Shown: positions 16,504-26,600 of the stretch, piece by piece | Position numbering within the stretch: position 1 is the first letter of the stretch | Layout of the letters: each line of letters starts with the position of its first letter | From: Bacteroidia bacterium | GTDB lineage: Bacteria > Bacteroidota > Bacteroidia > Flavobacteriales > Flavobacteriaceae | NCBI GenBank assembly: GCA_030430385.1 | Contig: JAUIFO010000001.1 | Location: 406,790-470,789, forward strand | Direction: 5' to 3' | Length of the DNA stretch: 64,000 nucleotides | Notes under the pieces: model-generated | What the model saw: only the letters and a program-made list of their open reading frames with translations | What the model was told of the DNA's origin: nothing | Databases searched by the model: none | Program-made: the position numbers and the translations under genes

Positions 16504-17019
16504 ATGAAACAACGCATCTTTATGTACTTATTTATTTTCACACTGTTACTTGTGATTTTTCAGTATATCAATTCAAAAAATATTATTGAAGACTATGATC
16601 AGAAGTTGACCAATTATATGGAGCATAATAACAAATTAAAAGATTCTATACAGCTTACACATGATAATTTAGTCACTGATATTTATACGTTCAATTTTGA
16701 TACGAATGAAGATGCAATGATTTATTGGGAAAAGCAAGGATTTCGAATTTCTGAATTTGTGCCTTTTATAAAGGATGAACTAATGAATTTGAATATTTAT
16801 GATACTGAAGATCATCCGTTAGTGCCTTATGCGTCTATGAGCGGACAAAAAATGTTGATTGATCAAATTCGTATGTTGAACCATAAATGGATCATTTGTA
16901 GTTTCACTGATGGAAAGTATTGGGGAGAAATGCTGTTGGAATACGACTTAGAAACAGTAAATGGTGAAAAGCAACTTAAGTTCAAAATTGTTGAGTCGAC
17001 ATTATATAAACCTAGGTAG
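16504..17019 (+). CDS. Membrane-anchored protein of unknown function
   Basis: 171 residues. One N-terminal hydrophobic segment (IFMYLFIFTLLLVIFQYI) acts as an uncleaved anchor, followed by a short charged coiled stretch (~residues 25-55) and a globular extracytoplasmic part with many aromatic residues (MIYWEKQGF, HKWIICSFTDGKYWGEMLLEY). No catalytic motif is seen. Homologues seem common in Flavobacteriaceae, but no domain name can be supported. It begins 10 bp after the metallo-hydrolase stop, so the pair is likely one operon, and it is convergent with the esterase gene, one base apart. Confidence 0.75.
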   Translation: MKQRIFMYLFIFTLLLVIFQYINSKNIIEDYDQKLTNYMEHNNKLKDSIQLTHDNLVTDIYTFNFDTNEDAMIYWEKQGFRISEFVPFIKDELMNLNIYDTEDHPLVPYASMSGQKMLIDQIRMLNHKWIICSFTDGKYWGEMLLEYDLETVNGEKQLKFKIVESTLYKPR

Positions 17020-17020
17020 A

Positions 17021-17668
17021 TTAGATTTTATCAGCTAGCCAATCTCTGAATTCATAAAAATTTTGAGGAGCAACACCATGACCTACAGGAAACTCTGAAT
17101 ATTTGTGTCGGATATCAAGCTTATCAAGAAATAGTGGTGTTTTTCTAGCCCAATCTACTGGAATAACTTGATCTGCACTACCATGAGAGCAATAAAAGTT
17201 CAAATGAGAATAATCTTTTTCGGTAGAATTGTTTGCAATCATATCATCGCTGATATAACCACTTAGAGCAATAACATTCTTAACCTTTTCAGGATAACTC
17301 AATGTGACAGCGAAACTTAATATGGTGCCTTGGCTAAATCCTAGCAAAGTTACGTTCTCTTTGTTTACAGGATACGTTTCGCAAGCCTCATCAATAAACG
17401 CAGCAATCTTGTCACGAGACGCTGTAGCTTGTTCTACATCATTCCATTTGTTTTGTTGTGCATCAAAATTGATAGCATACCAAGCATTGCCAAAAGGTTG
17501 CATTGGATAAGGCGCTCGTAATGAAATGATAAATAATTCTTCTGGAAGCTCATTAGCAAACGAAAACAAATCATTTTCATCGCTGCCATAACCATGACAC
17601 ATAATGAGCAAAGGTGCATTTTTTTTAAGCGAAGAAGGTCGTGTAAGGTGGTATAACTCTGACTGCAT
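17021..17668 (-). CDS. Alpha/beta-hydrolase, phospholipase/carboxylesterase family
   Basis: 215 residues. The nucleophile elbow GFSQGT carries Ser, the acid is Asp in SHGSADQVIPV, and the base is His in PVGHGVAPQNF. This is the complete triad of the small carboxylesterase/acyl-thioesterase family. The oxyanion-side motif MCHGYGSDENDLF near the N-terminus also fits. No signal peptide, so probably cytoplasmic. It is the last gene of a four-gene minus-strand operon: it begins one base after the stop of the small membrane protein. The natural ester substrate is unknown. Confidence 0.88.
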   Translation of the reverse strand: MQSELYHLTRPSSLKKNAPLLIMCHGYGSDENDLFSFANELPEELFIISLRAPYPMQPFGNAWYAINFDAQQNKWNDVEQATASRDKIAAFIDEACETYPVNKENVTLLGFSQGTILSFAVTLSYPEKVKNVIALSGYISDDMIANNSTEKDYSHLNFYCSHGSADQVIPVDWARKTPLFLDKLDIRHKYSEFPVGHGVAPQNFYEFRDWLADKI

Positions 17669-17669
17669 T

Positions 17670-17996
17670 TTATTGTCCTATTGATGAAAACAATTTTTGA
17701 AAAAACGGACCTAACACTGGAACTTCATTATATTTTTTAGAAACTGCTCCAGAAATACCATAAATAAACAATACAATAAAGAATATCCAAAACGACATCG
17801 AGATCATCCAACTGTCAAAAGCACCTATAAAATACCCTAAGAACATCTGTAATAACCAAAGACCAAGCGCTTGTCTAACATGGAATGATACTAGCGGATT
17901 TCTATCATCTCTATTCATAAAGAAAGCGATAAGGGTTCCAATTAATGTGATATAAGCAACAATAGCTAAGCTGTCGTTTTTAGACGTGTTTTGCAT
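17670..17996 (-). CDS. Small membrane protein (DUF4870-like)
   Basis: 108 residues with three or four hydrophobic segments: IVAYITLIGTLIAFFM, a middle span after FHVRQALGLWLLQMFLGYF, and SFWIFFIVLFIYGISGA. The motif NPLVSFHVRQALGLW followed by hydrophobic spans is typical of the DUF4870/Tic20-like small membrane proteins. Function unknown. It is separated by three bases from the dihydroorotase-like gene upstream and by one base from the esterase downstream, so it is clearly within an operon. Confidence 0.8.
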   Translation of the reverse strand: MQNTSKNDSLAIVAYITLIGTLIAFFMNRDDRNPLVSFHVRQALGLWLLQMFLGYFIGAFDSWMISMSFWIFFIVLFIYGISGAVSKKYNEVPVLGPFFQKLFSSIGQ

Positions 17997-17999
17997 AAT

Positions 18000-19256
18000 T
18001 TATTTTGATATAATTAATTGATTGTTAGAAACAATGCCATACACAGTTCCTTTTAATTCAGCATCAAGAAACATAGAATTTTTAGACTTAGAACTGATGT
18101 GTGCTTCAGAAAACACATAAGCTTTATCTGGATTAAACAGTGTTAGATCTGCCTTCTCACCAACAGCAATTGGGTTTGAAGTAATTCCAAATCGTTGCTT
18201 ACCTCTAGTTAGTAATTCTACAGTTTTCTTTGTGGTAAAGACAGAATTTAATGCACCAAAAGCACTTTCAAGTCCGATAGTTCCGTATTTAGCATGATCA
18301 AATTCTATTTTTTTATCTTCAATATCTATAGGATTATGATCTGAAGTAACCATATCAATAGTACCATCTTTTAGTCCGTCAATAAGCGCTTGCGCATCTT
18401 TTTTAGTTCTTAAAGGAGGAGCAACTTTAAAATTGGTATTGAACGTGGTTAGGTTGTCGTCAGTATAAATAAGATTGTGAATAGCGACACTACAAGTAAC
18501 ATCTAATTTCTTTTTCTTGGCTTCTCTGATAAGTTCAACCGATTTAGATGTAGATATTGTTGGAATATGGAGTTTCCCTTCAGTATATTCTAATATGAAT
18601 AGATCTCTTGCAATTTGAAGCTCTTCAGCTAAAGCAGGATTGCCTTTTAAGCCTAAAGAAGTACTGGTGACATTTTCATTCATAACACCTAATCCGCTAA
18701 TTTTAGATTCTTGCGGAAATGAACACACCAAACCATTGAAATTAGAAGCATATTGAAGTGCAAGCTTCATCAAGTTAGGGTTTGAGATAGGTTTTTGATA
18801 GTCGTAAAACGCAACTGCTCCAGCATTGGTCATATCAAAAAGTTCAGCTAAATCAACACTATCGCTATTTTTGGTTAATGCACCAATAGGATAGAGGTTA
18901 ACGGCGTTTTTATCAGCCTTAGATTTCAGGAAGGCTATGTCTGCATTCGAGTCAATTATCGGATTTGTATTCGCGTTAACAGCAACAGCTGTAAACCCTG
19001 AATTTGCTGCTACTTTTAATCCGTTAGTAATGGTTTCGCGTTCTTCATAACCAGGCTCTCCAAAGGATACGCTGCTATCAAACCAACCTTGTGACACATG
19101 AAGGTTGTCTAACCTGATTTCTTTGTAATTCTTCGGATTGGTGATGCGCTTTGAAAGTTTTGAAATGCTGCCTTTTTCTATTAAAATGTCGACTACTTGA
19201 TTATGAAAATCGCTTTTGGGATCAACAATAGTGGCAGATTTTAAAAGTGCATTCAT
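18000..19256 (-). CDS. Dihydroorotase-like amidohydrolase lacking the HxH metal motif
   Basis: The start is placed at the ATG at 19256 (418 residues), overlapping the stop of the upstream gene (ATGA). The sequence follows the class I dihydroorotase/amidohydrolase plan: N-terminal beta segment, barrel, and the late Asp motif VTSDHNPID. Active enzymes have D-x-H-x-H at the end of the first barrel strand; here the region reads FDSSVSFGEPG, with Asp60, Ser62 and Ser64, so both metal-binding His are replaced. A His remains in VAIHNLIYTD. Such loss is typical of non-catalytic dihydroorotase homologues that only support aspartate transcarbamoylase. No pyrimidine gene is nearby, so a different role is possible. 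Similar proteins annotated as dihydroorotase are common in Flavobacteriaceae. Confidence 0.88.
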   Translation of the reverse strand: MNALLKSATIVDPKSDFHNQVVDILIEKGSISKLSKRITNPKNYKEIRLDNLHVSQGWFDSSVSFGEPGYEERETITNGLKVAANSGFTAVAVNANTNPIIDSNADIAFLKSKADKNAVNLYPIGALTKNSDSVDLAELFDMTNAGAVAFYDYQKPISNPNLMKLALQYASNFNGLVCSFPQESKISGLGVMNENVTSTSLGLKGNPALAEELQIARDLFILEYTEGKLHIPTISTSKSVELIREAKKKKLDVTCSVAIHNLIYTDDNLTTFNTNFKVAPPLRTKKDAQALIDGLKDGTIDMVTSDHNPIDIEDKKIEFDHAKYGTIGLESAFGALNSVFTTKKTVELLTRGKQRFGITSNPIAVGEKADLTLFNPDKAYVFSEAHISSKSKNSMFLDAELKGTVYGIVSNNQLIISK

Positions 19257-21175
19257 TTTAGGAATTTTAAGATAAGCATTTCTATACACAAAAACACTAG
19301 TGCAAAAATAACAAACCATTTCCATAGCTCATTAACATTCGTGGCACTTTTTATATCGTTTAGTGTTTCTGATATCGAATCATATACATCTACATTAGCT
19401 ATGTTAGAGGTATCATAATAGTTTAAGTCACTTTCAAGTCGGTTAAAATTAAAGCTAAGTGTCTTTAAGAATTGATCCTTATTTTGAACTGAAATGATCC
19501 CAGCATTATTAGGATATTCATTAGTGTTTAAGGTGACTTTGTTAGTAAAGGTTTGTTGAAGAGGAATAACTGAATTTTCACCATCAACTAAAGTTAAAAT
19601 ATCATCCTGCTGAAGCTTGGTTGCAATATCAATAGTGTTTTCTTGACCAATGTGGTAATACAATTCAGGAACTTTTAAACTTTGCTTTCCAATATTGTAA
19701 AGTACAGGAACGATTAAAGGAGAGTTTTTAAAGTTTGAGTTGTTTAAATTTAAAGCAGCTGAAAAAGTAAATGCATTTTGAGATTGTGATAGAAAAGATG
19801 TGCCATCTTCAAAACTTAAAATAGAGGTGCCTATTCGAGATAATGGATAATAGGAATTAACTTTTGGATATTGAAAATTTCTTATCTGTTTGTCAAAAAC
19901 ATTGGCTAATAAAGGGTGTGAAAAATTAATGGTTGTAATTTTCCTTTCTTGAGATATTGCTTCAGTAAAATTTGATAAATTATAATTTATAAATAATTGA
20001 TTATAAGATAATATGTTTGTTTTATTTGAAGGAATGATTAAAACAAAACCACCATCATCGGTAAAGGCTTTTAAAGCAGTTATTAGTGACAAAGGTATCT
20101 CATTCAGTTCATTTAATATGATAAGATTTTGATCATCGATGAGGTTGTAATTTAAAGCATTAAATGCCGAAGCAGTGTAATTAAATTCGTCATTTGTATA
20201 AAGCTTTCTTAAGAAACTATCATCACTTTCATTAATAGCTAATACTTTTATTTTTTCGGTGGTATCAATATTAAAATACAAGCTATTATCATATTGAAGA
20301 TTTGAATCTTCAATACTAATTTTTCCATTAAACAACGTATTTGCAGGAATTGTAAATACAGTTTTAGCATCGTTTTCTATTGAAACAGCACTTTTAGCAA
20401 TAAGATTGTCATTATTAAAAAGAGACACAGGTAATGTTTCAATAGGATCACCTTGGTTTTTCAATACAACAGTAAGCTCAATGTTTTCTACAGTTGCTCT
20501 AGAAATGTAAACACTATCAATAGTAATATTGTTTTTATTGACAGGTTTAAGCGATACAAACTTGTTTGAAATCGTTGCATCTAATGGCAATTCTAAAGCG
20601 CCTTCTTTTTGTTGAAAATCTGAGATGAGCACTAAATTCTTAACTGAACTTTGATCACTTGAAAAGGCTTTTTGACCTTTCAAAATTGCGGCTTCATAAG
20701 CCATCTGATTAGGCGAGTGCTGTAATTGTATCAAATCATTTTTAATGGCTTTAATACTTGTATTATAGAAGTTAGCATCGTTAGTAAATAATGAGATGCT
20801 CTCATCTTCATCAACATAAGAGATGATATCTTGAATCGCACTGTTTAAAAGTGTTCCGTTTGAACCTTGTGCCTGTAAACTAAACGAATTGTCGAGATAG
20901 ATAACTGTTTCGCTTTTGGTATTAAAACTTTCAGAATTAGAAATGTAAGGTTGCGCAAAAGCAATAATTATACTAGCTAAAAGGAGTAGTCTTGTGAGTA
21001 AAGTCAGCCATTTTTTTAGTTGCGAACTTTTTCGTGTTTGAATGGTAAGTTCTTTAAGAAACTTGACATTTGTAAAAGCAACTTTTTGAAACTTTCTAAG
21101 TTGAAAAAGGTGAACAATTATAGGAATGAGAAGCAGTATTAACGCGTAGAGGATTTCTGGGTGTTTGAACTGCAT
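19253..21175 (-). CDS. BatA-like membrane protein with vWA-type region
   Basis: 640 residues. The N-terminus is the BatA domain: a first span (ILYALILLLIPIIVHLFQL), the segment FTNVKFLKEL, then a second span ending in AFAQPY. A von Willebrand A-like region follows, with a MIDAS-like DNSFS near residue 97. A long beta-rich extracytoplasmic region comes next, and a final span closes the protein (WFVIFALVFLCIEMLILKFL). BatA-type proteins in Bacteroidota belong to aerotolerance-like loci, but here no MoxR, BatB or BatC genes are adjacent. It is the first gene of a four-gene operon, and its stop overlaps the start of the dihydroorotase-like gene. Confidence 0.85.
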   Translation of the reverse strand: MQFKHPEILYALILLLIPIIVHLFQLRKFQKVAFTNVKFLKELTIQTRKSSQLKKWLTLLTRLLLLASIIIAFAQPYISNSESFNTKSETVIYLDNSFSLQAQGSNGTLLNSAIQDIISYVDEDESISLFTNDANFYNTSIKAIKNDLIQLQHSPNQMAYEAAILKGQKAFSSDQSSVKNLVLISDFQQKEGALELPLDATISNKFVSLKPVNKNNITIDSVYISRATVENIELTVVLKNQGDPIETLPVSLFNNDNLIAKSAVSIENDAKTVFTIPANTLFNGKISIEDSNLQYDNSLYFNIDTTEKIKVLAINESDDSFLRKLYTNDEFNYTASAFNALNYNLIDDQNLIILNELNEIPLSLITALKAFTDDGGFVLIIPSNKTNILSYNQLFINYNLSNFTEAISQERKITTINFSHPLLANVFDKQIRNFQYPKVNSYYPLSRIGTSILSFEDGTSFLSQSQNAFTFSAALNLNNSNFKNSPLIVPVLYNIGKQSLKVPELYYHIGQENTIDIATKLQQDDILTLVDGENSVIPLQQTFTNKVTLNTNEYPNNAGIISVQNKDQFLKTLSFNFNRLESDLNYYDTSNIANVDVYDSISETLNDIKSATNVNELWKWFVIFALVFLCIEMLILKFLK

Positions 21176-21255
21176 ATGTTATAATTGTATTGCTAAGAAT
21201 TCTAAGTCAAATATAGGAAACGTATACTGATTATCAAGTTTAGCTTTTGAGAAAT

Positions 21256-23586
21256 TTAACGTTTCAAAGAGAAGTGCCCAGAAAAGGTTCTACCATCTAT
21301 CAAAGTCGCTACAAACCAGTAGTCATCACTAGGAAGGTCTTGTCCGTTTAAGGAACCATCCCAACCAGGACTCGTATGATTGAGTTGTTTTAGAAGTTTC
21401 CCATAACGATTAAAGATTTTAATATCTATTCCAATATTGGTATCTCTATTAACAGCATAAGCATGCCAAGTATCGTTATAGGTGTCGCCATTTGGTGTGA
21501 AGAACTTTGGAAACCCTAATACTGAAATATCTTCTTGAATGATGCCACATCCATTACGATCTATCACAAATACAGTATGGAATCCTGGTGGTACATTTGT
21601 AAAAGTCGGATTCTCTTGGAACAAATCGCCTAATACATCAATACTGTACTCGTAAGTGCCTTCACCTGAAACTTCTATAGTAATGGTGTTATTACTTGAA
21701 CCTTCATCAATAATGATGTTTTCAATAGTTGCAATATTTGAAGGGTTTACTGTTATAATTCTGCTTGATGAGCAGCCATTTGGATGTGTAACAACAACAG
21801 TGTAATCACCAATTGCATTGACGTCATAAGTACTCGTAAAAACACCTGTACTTACACCTTCAAAGAACCATTCATATGAATAATTAATACTACTATCTCC
21901 AGTAATACCAGCTTCAAGTGTAATCGTATCTGGAAAAGAATTTATACAATAGATAACAGATTCATTTTCAATCAAGGTAGGAGTAATGAGGACTTCCAAG
22001 TCTGCTGGACTAATTGAAAAGCACTGATTATTACTTTCAACTTTTACAAAAATAGTTTGATTAAATGGTATACTATTTTCGTATTGCACAGGAAGTTCGT
22101 TTGTACTCTGAAAGGCATCTATTTCAGTTTCATAAAAATTAACTAAAGCATTTGCAGGTATTTGAGTCTCTATAGCTGCTGTAATTTGAGATAAATCAAA
22201 AGTTGTAAATCCGTCAATAACATCACCTTCACAGCCTTTAATTGTTGGTATATTTAAGATATTGTTAGAAATTTGAAGTTCAATTGCTGATACATCAAAG
22301 CATCGTGCCTGATTTTCAACTCTGGCATAAACCGTTTGAGATGGAAATGAATTTTCAAAAATATTAGCACCAACTATGGCATTGGTATTTTGAATAGCCT
22401 CTGCTTCCGAAAGGAAAAAATCTGAAACAATCAGTGAACTATCATTGTTCGTGACATCGCTTTCAGCATTGTATAAATTATATAAGGTTATGCCATCTTG
22501 ATCTTGATCACATTCTACCAATATCGTATCAAACGCTACTGGATTTTCAGAATATTCAATAACAATTTCACCATAGGAAATGCAATTATTGTCTAAGGTA
22601 ACTTCAACATTATAAGTTCCTGCTTCAGTGACTGTGTAGGTGCTATTAAGTTCAGTTAGAAGTTCTACATCATCTTTAAACCATTTAAAACTATTACTGT
22701 TTTGTTGCGATGCATCTAAGACAAGTGTGTCATTTTCGCAAATGGCATTACCTGTTGATAATAAGCGATTTGGACCAAGATCTGTAGATAGTTGAAAGCT
22801 ACCAGCTTCAAGAAATACAGCCGAATCATATCTAAAGTTTTGCTCGTCGGCAATTACTAACTTCACATGATAGGTTTCATCAGGAACTACATTGGCTGTT
22901 GCTGTTAAAATTTTAGTTTGGCCATTAAAATTAATAGGCACATTAGTACCATTCCAGCTATCAAAATAAAATTCGTTAATTGGCTCACAAGCGTTTGGGA
23001 TCCCAGAATGTACTGTAGTCACTTTTACAGGTGTCTGTGTATTAGGAACTAGTGCAATGTTCGTGTATTGTTGTTCATCTATTGGGCGAATCAAAAAACC
23101 GAATAGATCTGAGAACTGACAAGTATTTGCGTTACCTTCTTGGTATTCTTCTGAAGCAAATAAGTATCTGAAGCTAATTTGTGAGGCAATGCTGGTAAAA
23201 TCGAATTCAATAATCGTGGCATTAAGCGTATTGGTTTCATTAAGTGCTGTTTCTAGGTCTAGATCACCAGTCCAACCAGGAGCATCATCATCGCTTAAGG
23301 TTGAGTTTGGTCCAGGAACATTACTTAAACGTCCAGTACTGAGTACAATACCACTTTGAAAAGGGAAAGTCGTTCCGCTAGCATCAAAGTAACCATAGCT
23401 TTGATCGGAGCCATTAAAATTTCCACCAACCACGTTTGTCACTGAAACATTCTCAATACAATCACTATCAATTAAAACATCTTCAATAAGCTCTTGTGCA
23501 GAATAGGTTTGGCTATCTACTTGTATGCCTTGCGCACCAATAGATAAACCAACAAACAAATACACAAGTGTGATGAGGTTTTTCAT
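21256..23586 (-). CDS. T9SS type B secreted protein with choice-of-anchor L domain, 2 modules
   Basis: The ATG at 23586 (776 residues) gives the signal peptide MKNLITLVYLFVGLSIGAQG. Residues ~20-260 form a choice-of-anchor L domain (GSYGYF-like start, PFQSGIVLSTGRL, LFASEEYQEGNANTCQFSD, VKLVIADEQNFRYDSAVFLE). An Ig-like segment follows (~260-340). Then come two copies of the ~90-residue module (VECDQDQDGITLYNL and KGCEGDVIDGFTTFDL), a second Ig-like segment and the T9SS type B C-terminus (FFTPNGDTYNDTWHAYAV, then FNRYGKLLKQL, GWDGSLNGQDLPSDDYWF). T9SS type B proteins cross the outer membrane and stay on the surface or in the medium. The -7 box TATCTTTG is at 23604-23611. Probably an adhesin; ligand unknown. 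Confidence 0.9.
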   Translation of the reverse strand: MKNLITLVYLFVGLSIGAQGIQVDSQTYSAQELIEDVLIDSDCIENVSVTNVVGGNFNGSDQSYGYFDASGTTFPFQSGIVLSTGRLSNVPGPNSTLSDDDAPGWTGDLDLETALNETNTLNATIIEFDFTSIASQISFRYLFASEEYQEGNANTCQFSDLFGFLIRPIDEQQYTNIALVPNTQTPVKVTTVHSGIPNACEPINEFYFDSWNGTNVPINFNGQTKILTATANVVPDETYHVKLVIADEQNFRYDSAVFLEAGSFQLSTDLGPNRLLSTGNAICENDTLVLDASQQNSNSFKWFKDDVELLTELNSTYTVTEAGTYNVEVTLDNNCISYGEIVIEYSENPVAFDTILVECDQDQDGITLYNLYNAESDVTNNDSSLIVSDFFLSEAEAIQNTNAIVGANIFENSFPSQTVYARVENQARCFDVSAIELQISNNILNIPTIKGCEGDVIDGFTTFDLSQITAAIETQIPANALVNFYETEIDAFQSTNELPVQYENSIPFNQTIFVKVESNNQCFSISPADLEVLITPTLIENESVIYCINSFPDTITLEAGITGDSSINYSYEWFFEGVSTGVFTSTYDVNAIGDYTVVVTHPNGCSSSRIITVNPSNIATIENIIIDEGSSNNTITIEVSGEGTYEYSIDVLGDLFQENPTFTNVPPGFHTVFVIDRNGCGIIQEDISVLGFPKFFTPNGDTYNDTWHAYAVNRDTNIGIDIKIFNRYGKLLKQLNHTSPGWDGSLNGQDLPSDDYWFVATLIDGRTFSGHFSLKR
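21985..22535 (-). repeat. Two tandem ~90-residue C-D modules (in the 776-aa protein)
   Basis: Two copies of the module found across the array, opening with VECDQDQDGI and KGCEGDVIDGF and closing with ARVENQARCF and VKVESNNQCF. Boundaries are approximate and set by eye. Confidence 0.7.
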
Positions 23587-23603
23587 ATACAATTTTTCCT
23601 TTG

Positions 23604-23611
23604 CAAAGATA
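23604..23611 (-). promoter_or_regulatory. -7 promoter box upstream of the 776-aa surface protein
   Basis: Minus-strand TATCTTTG, an exact TAnnTTTG match 18 bp before the ATG at 23586. It suggests this gene has its own promoter rather than depending on read-through from the giant gene upstream. Confidence 0.55.
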
Positions 23612-23670
23612 CGTATCGATCCTCTTTAAAATATCAAAAAATTGTTAACATATATCAGGAAGTTAGAACG

Positions 23671-26600
23671 TCAATAGCGCAACGAAAAGTGTCCTTTAAC
23701 ATCAAAAGCAGTATTTCCTTTTCTAATTTTGGCGTAGAACCAATAATCTGTTGCAGGCATAAGGTTGCCGTTGTAATAACCATTCCATCCTTCAGAATCC
23801 CAACTAAGCGTTGTAATAAGTTTTCCGAAGCGATCAAACACATATACAATAGATCCTGTAAGCGTTTCTATTCCAGTAATGTGCCAGGTGTCAAAATAGC
23901 CATCATCATTTGGTGTAACAAACTTAGGTGCATCAATAACAACAATATCTTTTGTGACAGAGGTACAACCAAAAAGATCAATGATGGTTATGGTATGATA
24001 ACCTAAACTCACATTTGTGAAAACATTTGATAATTGTGGGTCGCCATCATCAAGTTGATACATATAATTACCAATGCCACTTACCGTAACTACAATATTG
24101 TTTGGATCTGAAAAATCGACAGTTTCTGTAACGTCTATGGTTGCAGCTTCAGATTCTGTGACTTGAAATATTTCTGTGGTTTCACAGCCATCTGCTGAGG
24201 TTACTGTAACAGAATAGGTGCCTATTTCAGTTATTTCAATAGCTGGTGTGGTTTGATTGGTAGACCATAGATACGTGTCATTGGGATTATTGGTATCAGC
24301 AGACACCACTAAAGGCAAATTATCTAAGCATACCACTTGATTGCCAATATCTACAAAAGGTTGGTCATGAATGATGGTCTGAAACGATGTTGTTTCATAA
24401 CAACCTGTAACACTATTTTCAACACGAATGAATATAACCTCGTTATTTGTAGATAGGTAAGGACTTTCCAAAGGATTTGTATTCTCATTAGCAGATTGCT
24501 GATCGTTGTGATAACTTACAAGAAAGATGTTTGGGTTTTGAGAACCTAATACTACAGCGTTTTGAACCGTTAGATCAAAAGGATAAAAGCTATCGTAATC
24601 GTCATCGCAAGCAATAAGATCATTGACTGGGTTTGCTATAGGAAGCTCATTTATTAGAATTTCAAACTCATGAATATAGTGACATCGCGTTGTAGTAAAT
24701 TCAACACGAGCAAAAAGCGTGTCATTCAAACTTTGATAACTATACAGTTCATCAAGTGCATTGGTTTGGTTTGTGGCATCAATTTCTGAAGGATAATAAA
24801 CCACCTGAACATTTGGAGTTTGTAGTAATAGTTCATCAGAAACTTGAGCGAGATCGACTGTATTAGTTTCAGTTGCACATAAATCAAATTGTTCAATAGG
24901 ATCAATAGCAGGCGGTAAATTAACGATAAGGTTAATTGGAAGCGCTACATAACAATCTGAAATGGTATTGTTTATTTTTACATAAACCGTTTGCGGATTT
25001 GAAATATTGGCATATTGTTCTGGATTCTGAATGATCTCAGTGTGAGAGACAACGCCATCATACGAAGCATGGTACGTGATTTCAATATTATCTTGTCTAA
25101 CATCTAGAATTTCTACTTCTATAGTTGTAAGATCAAAGGTGAGTACACCATCATAATCGTTATCACAATACTCTAAATCTGAAGGTGTATTCACTTCAGG
25201 AAGTTGGATCACATTAATATCAAAATCAACAATCGCTTGACAAAATGTGCCATTGTCTATCCGAACGAAAATTTGTTGCGGATTTGCACTATTGGTATAA
25301 TTGAGTGGGACACTATTGGTATTTGTTTCAGCATCTTCGTAGCTTTCAAAAAAGGAAACGCTTAAGTTTTCTGGAGATCCAGAAACAATTTCGTTGAGCT
25401 TTTCATTTAAATCGAAATTTTCAATTCCGTCAGAACTGTCATCATCACACACAAAAATATCAGATGGTGTATTAAAGATAGGAAGCGAACCGACTACAAG
25501 TTCAAATGAATTCGTCACAAAACAATTAATATCAGTTAGATTCTCAATTCTTACGTATAGCGTTTGCGGACTAGACATATTTTGGTAAGCAATAGTTTTA
25601 TCGATACTATTGGTTCTGTTAATCGCATCTTGTTCAGTTTCAAAGTACAGTACCTCTTTGTTGAATTGTCCATTAAGAATCTCTTCATCTTTGTTTATCA
25701 GAATGAAATCGGCAATTAGATTGGTATTTGTGTCACAATTTTCAAACGGGCTGATTGTGCTTGTTATTGGAGTTGTGTTGATGAACACATAAAAATCGAT
25801 CACTGTTGAACAACCAGAAATTGCATCTTCAACTCTTACAAAAATGTGTTGTGTTGCAGTTGTAAAAGTTTCAGGGTTGTCAATAGGATTTGTATTATCT
25901 AAGGCATCATCGTAGTTGGTGAAAAATTTAAAGTTAAAATTGTTTGGGTTTGAAACAATTTCAGGAATCTTTGTCAGTAAATTTACTTCAGCTATTTGGT
26001 CATCGTCATCATCACAAACCTGAAGGTTAGAAGGGAACAGCACCTCTGGAATTGTAGTAACATTTACCGTTAAAGGTGCAGTATCTTCACAACTAGTTAT
26101 AGAATTTTCAACCCTTACATAAACTGTAAAAGGGTTTGTTGTGTTCTCAAATTCTTCAGTAATGGCATTAATGTTTGCTTCGGCATCTTGAGGTGAGAAA
26201 AAATAACTCACAGAAGCACCATTGATACCTTCGCTTACATAGGCATTATAAATGTTTAGGTTAATTAATGTAATGCCATCATTATTACCATCTTCTTCAC
26301 AATAATTTACAGTGCCTAAGTCTTCCAAATAAAATGGAGGGTTGACAATGAGTTCAATAATCACGTAGCGTGTACATAAATCACTAATAATAGTTACGTA
26401 CACCTCATCTGAACCATTGACGTAATACAATTGCGATTTATCTAAGGCGTTAATCTCGTTATCTTGATCAAATTGGTTCTGGTAGAAAATAAAGGTGAAA
26501 TCATTTTCGGTGTATTCATTAATCAAATTTGCTTCTACATCATTAAGATCAAAGCCTTCAACACCATCTTGTGAATCGTCATCACAGAGTTGGTAAGGCG

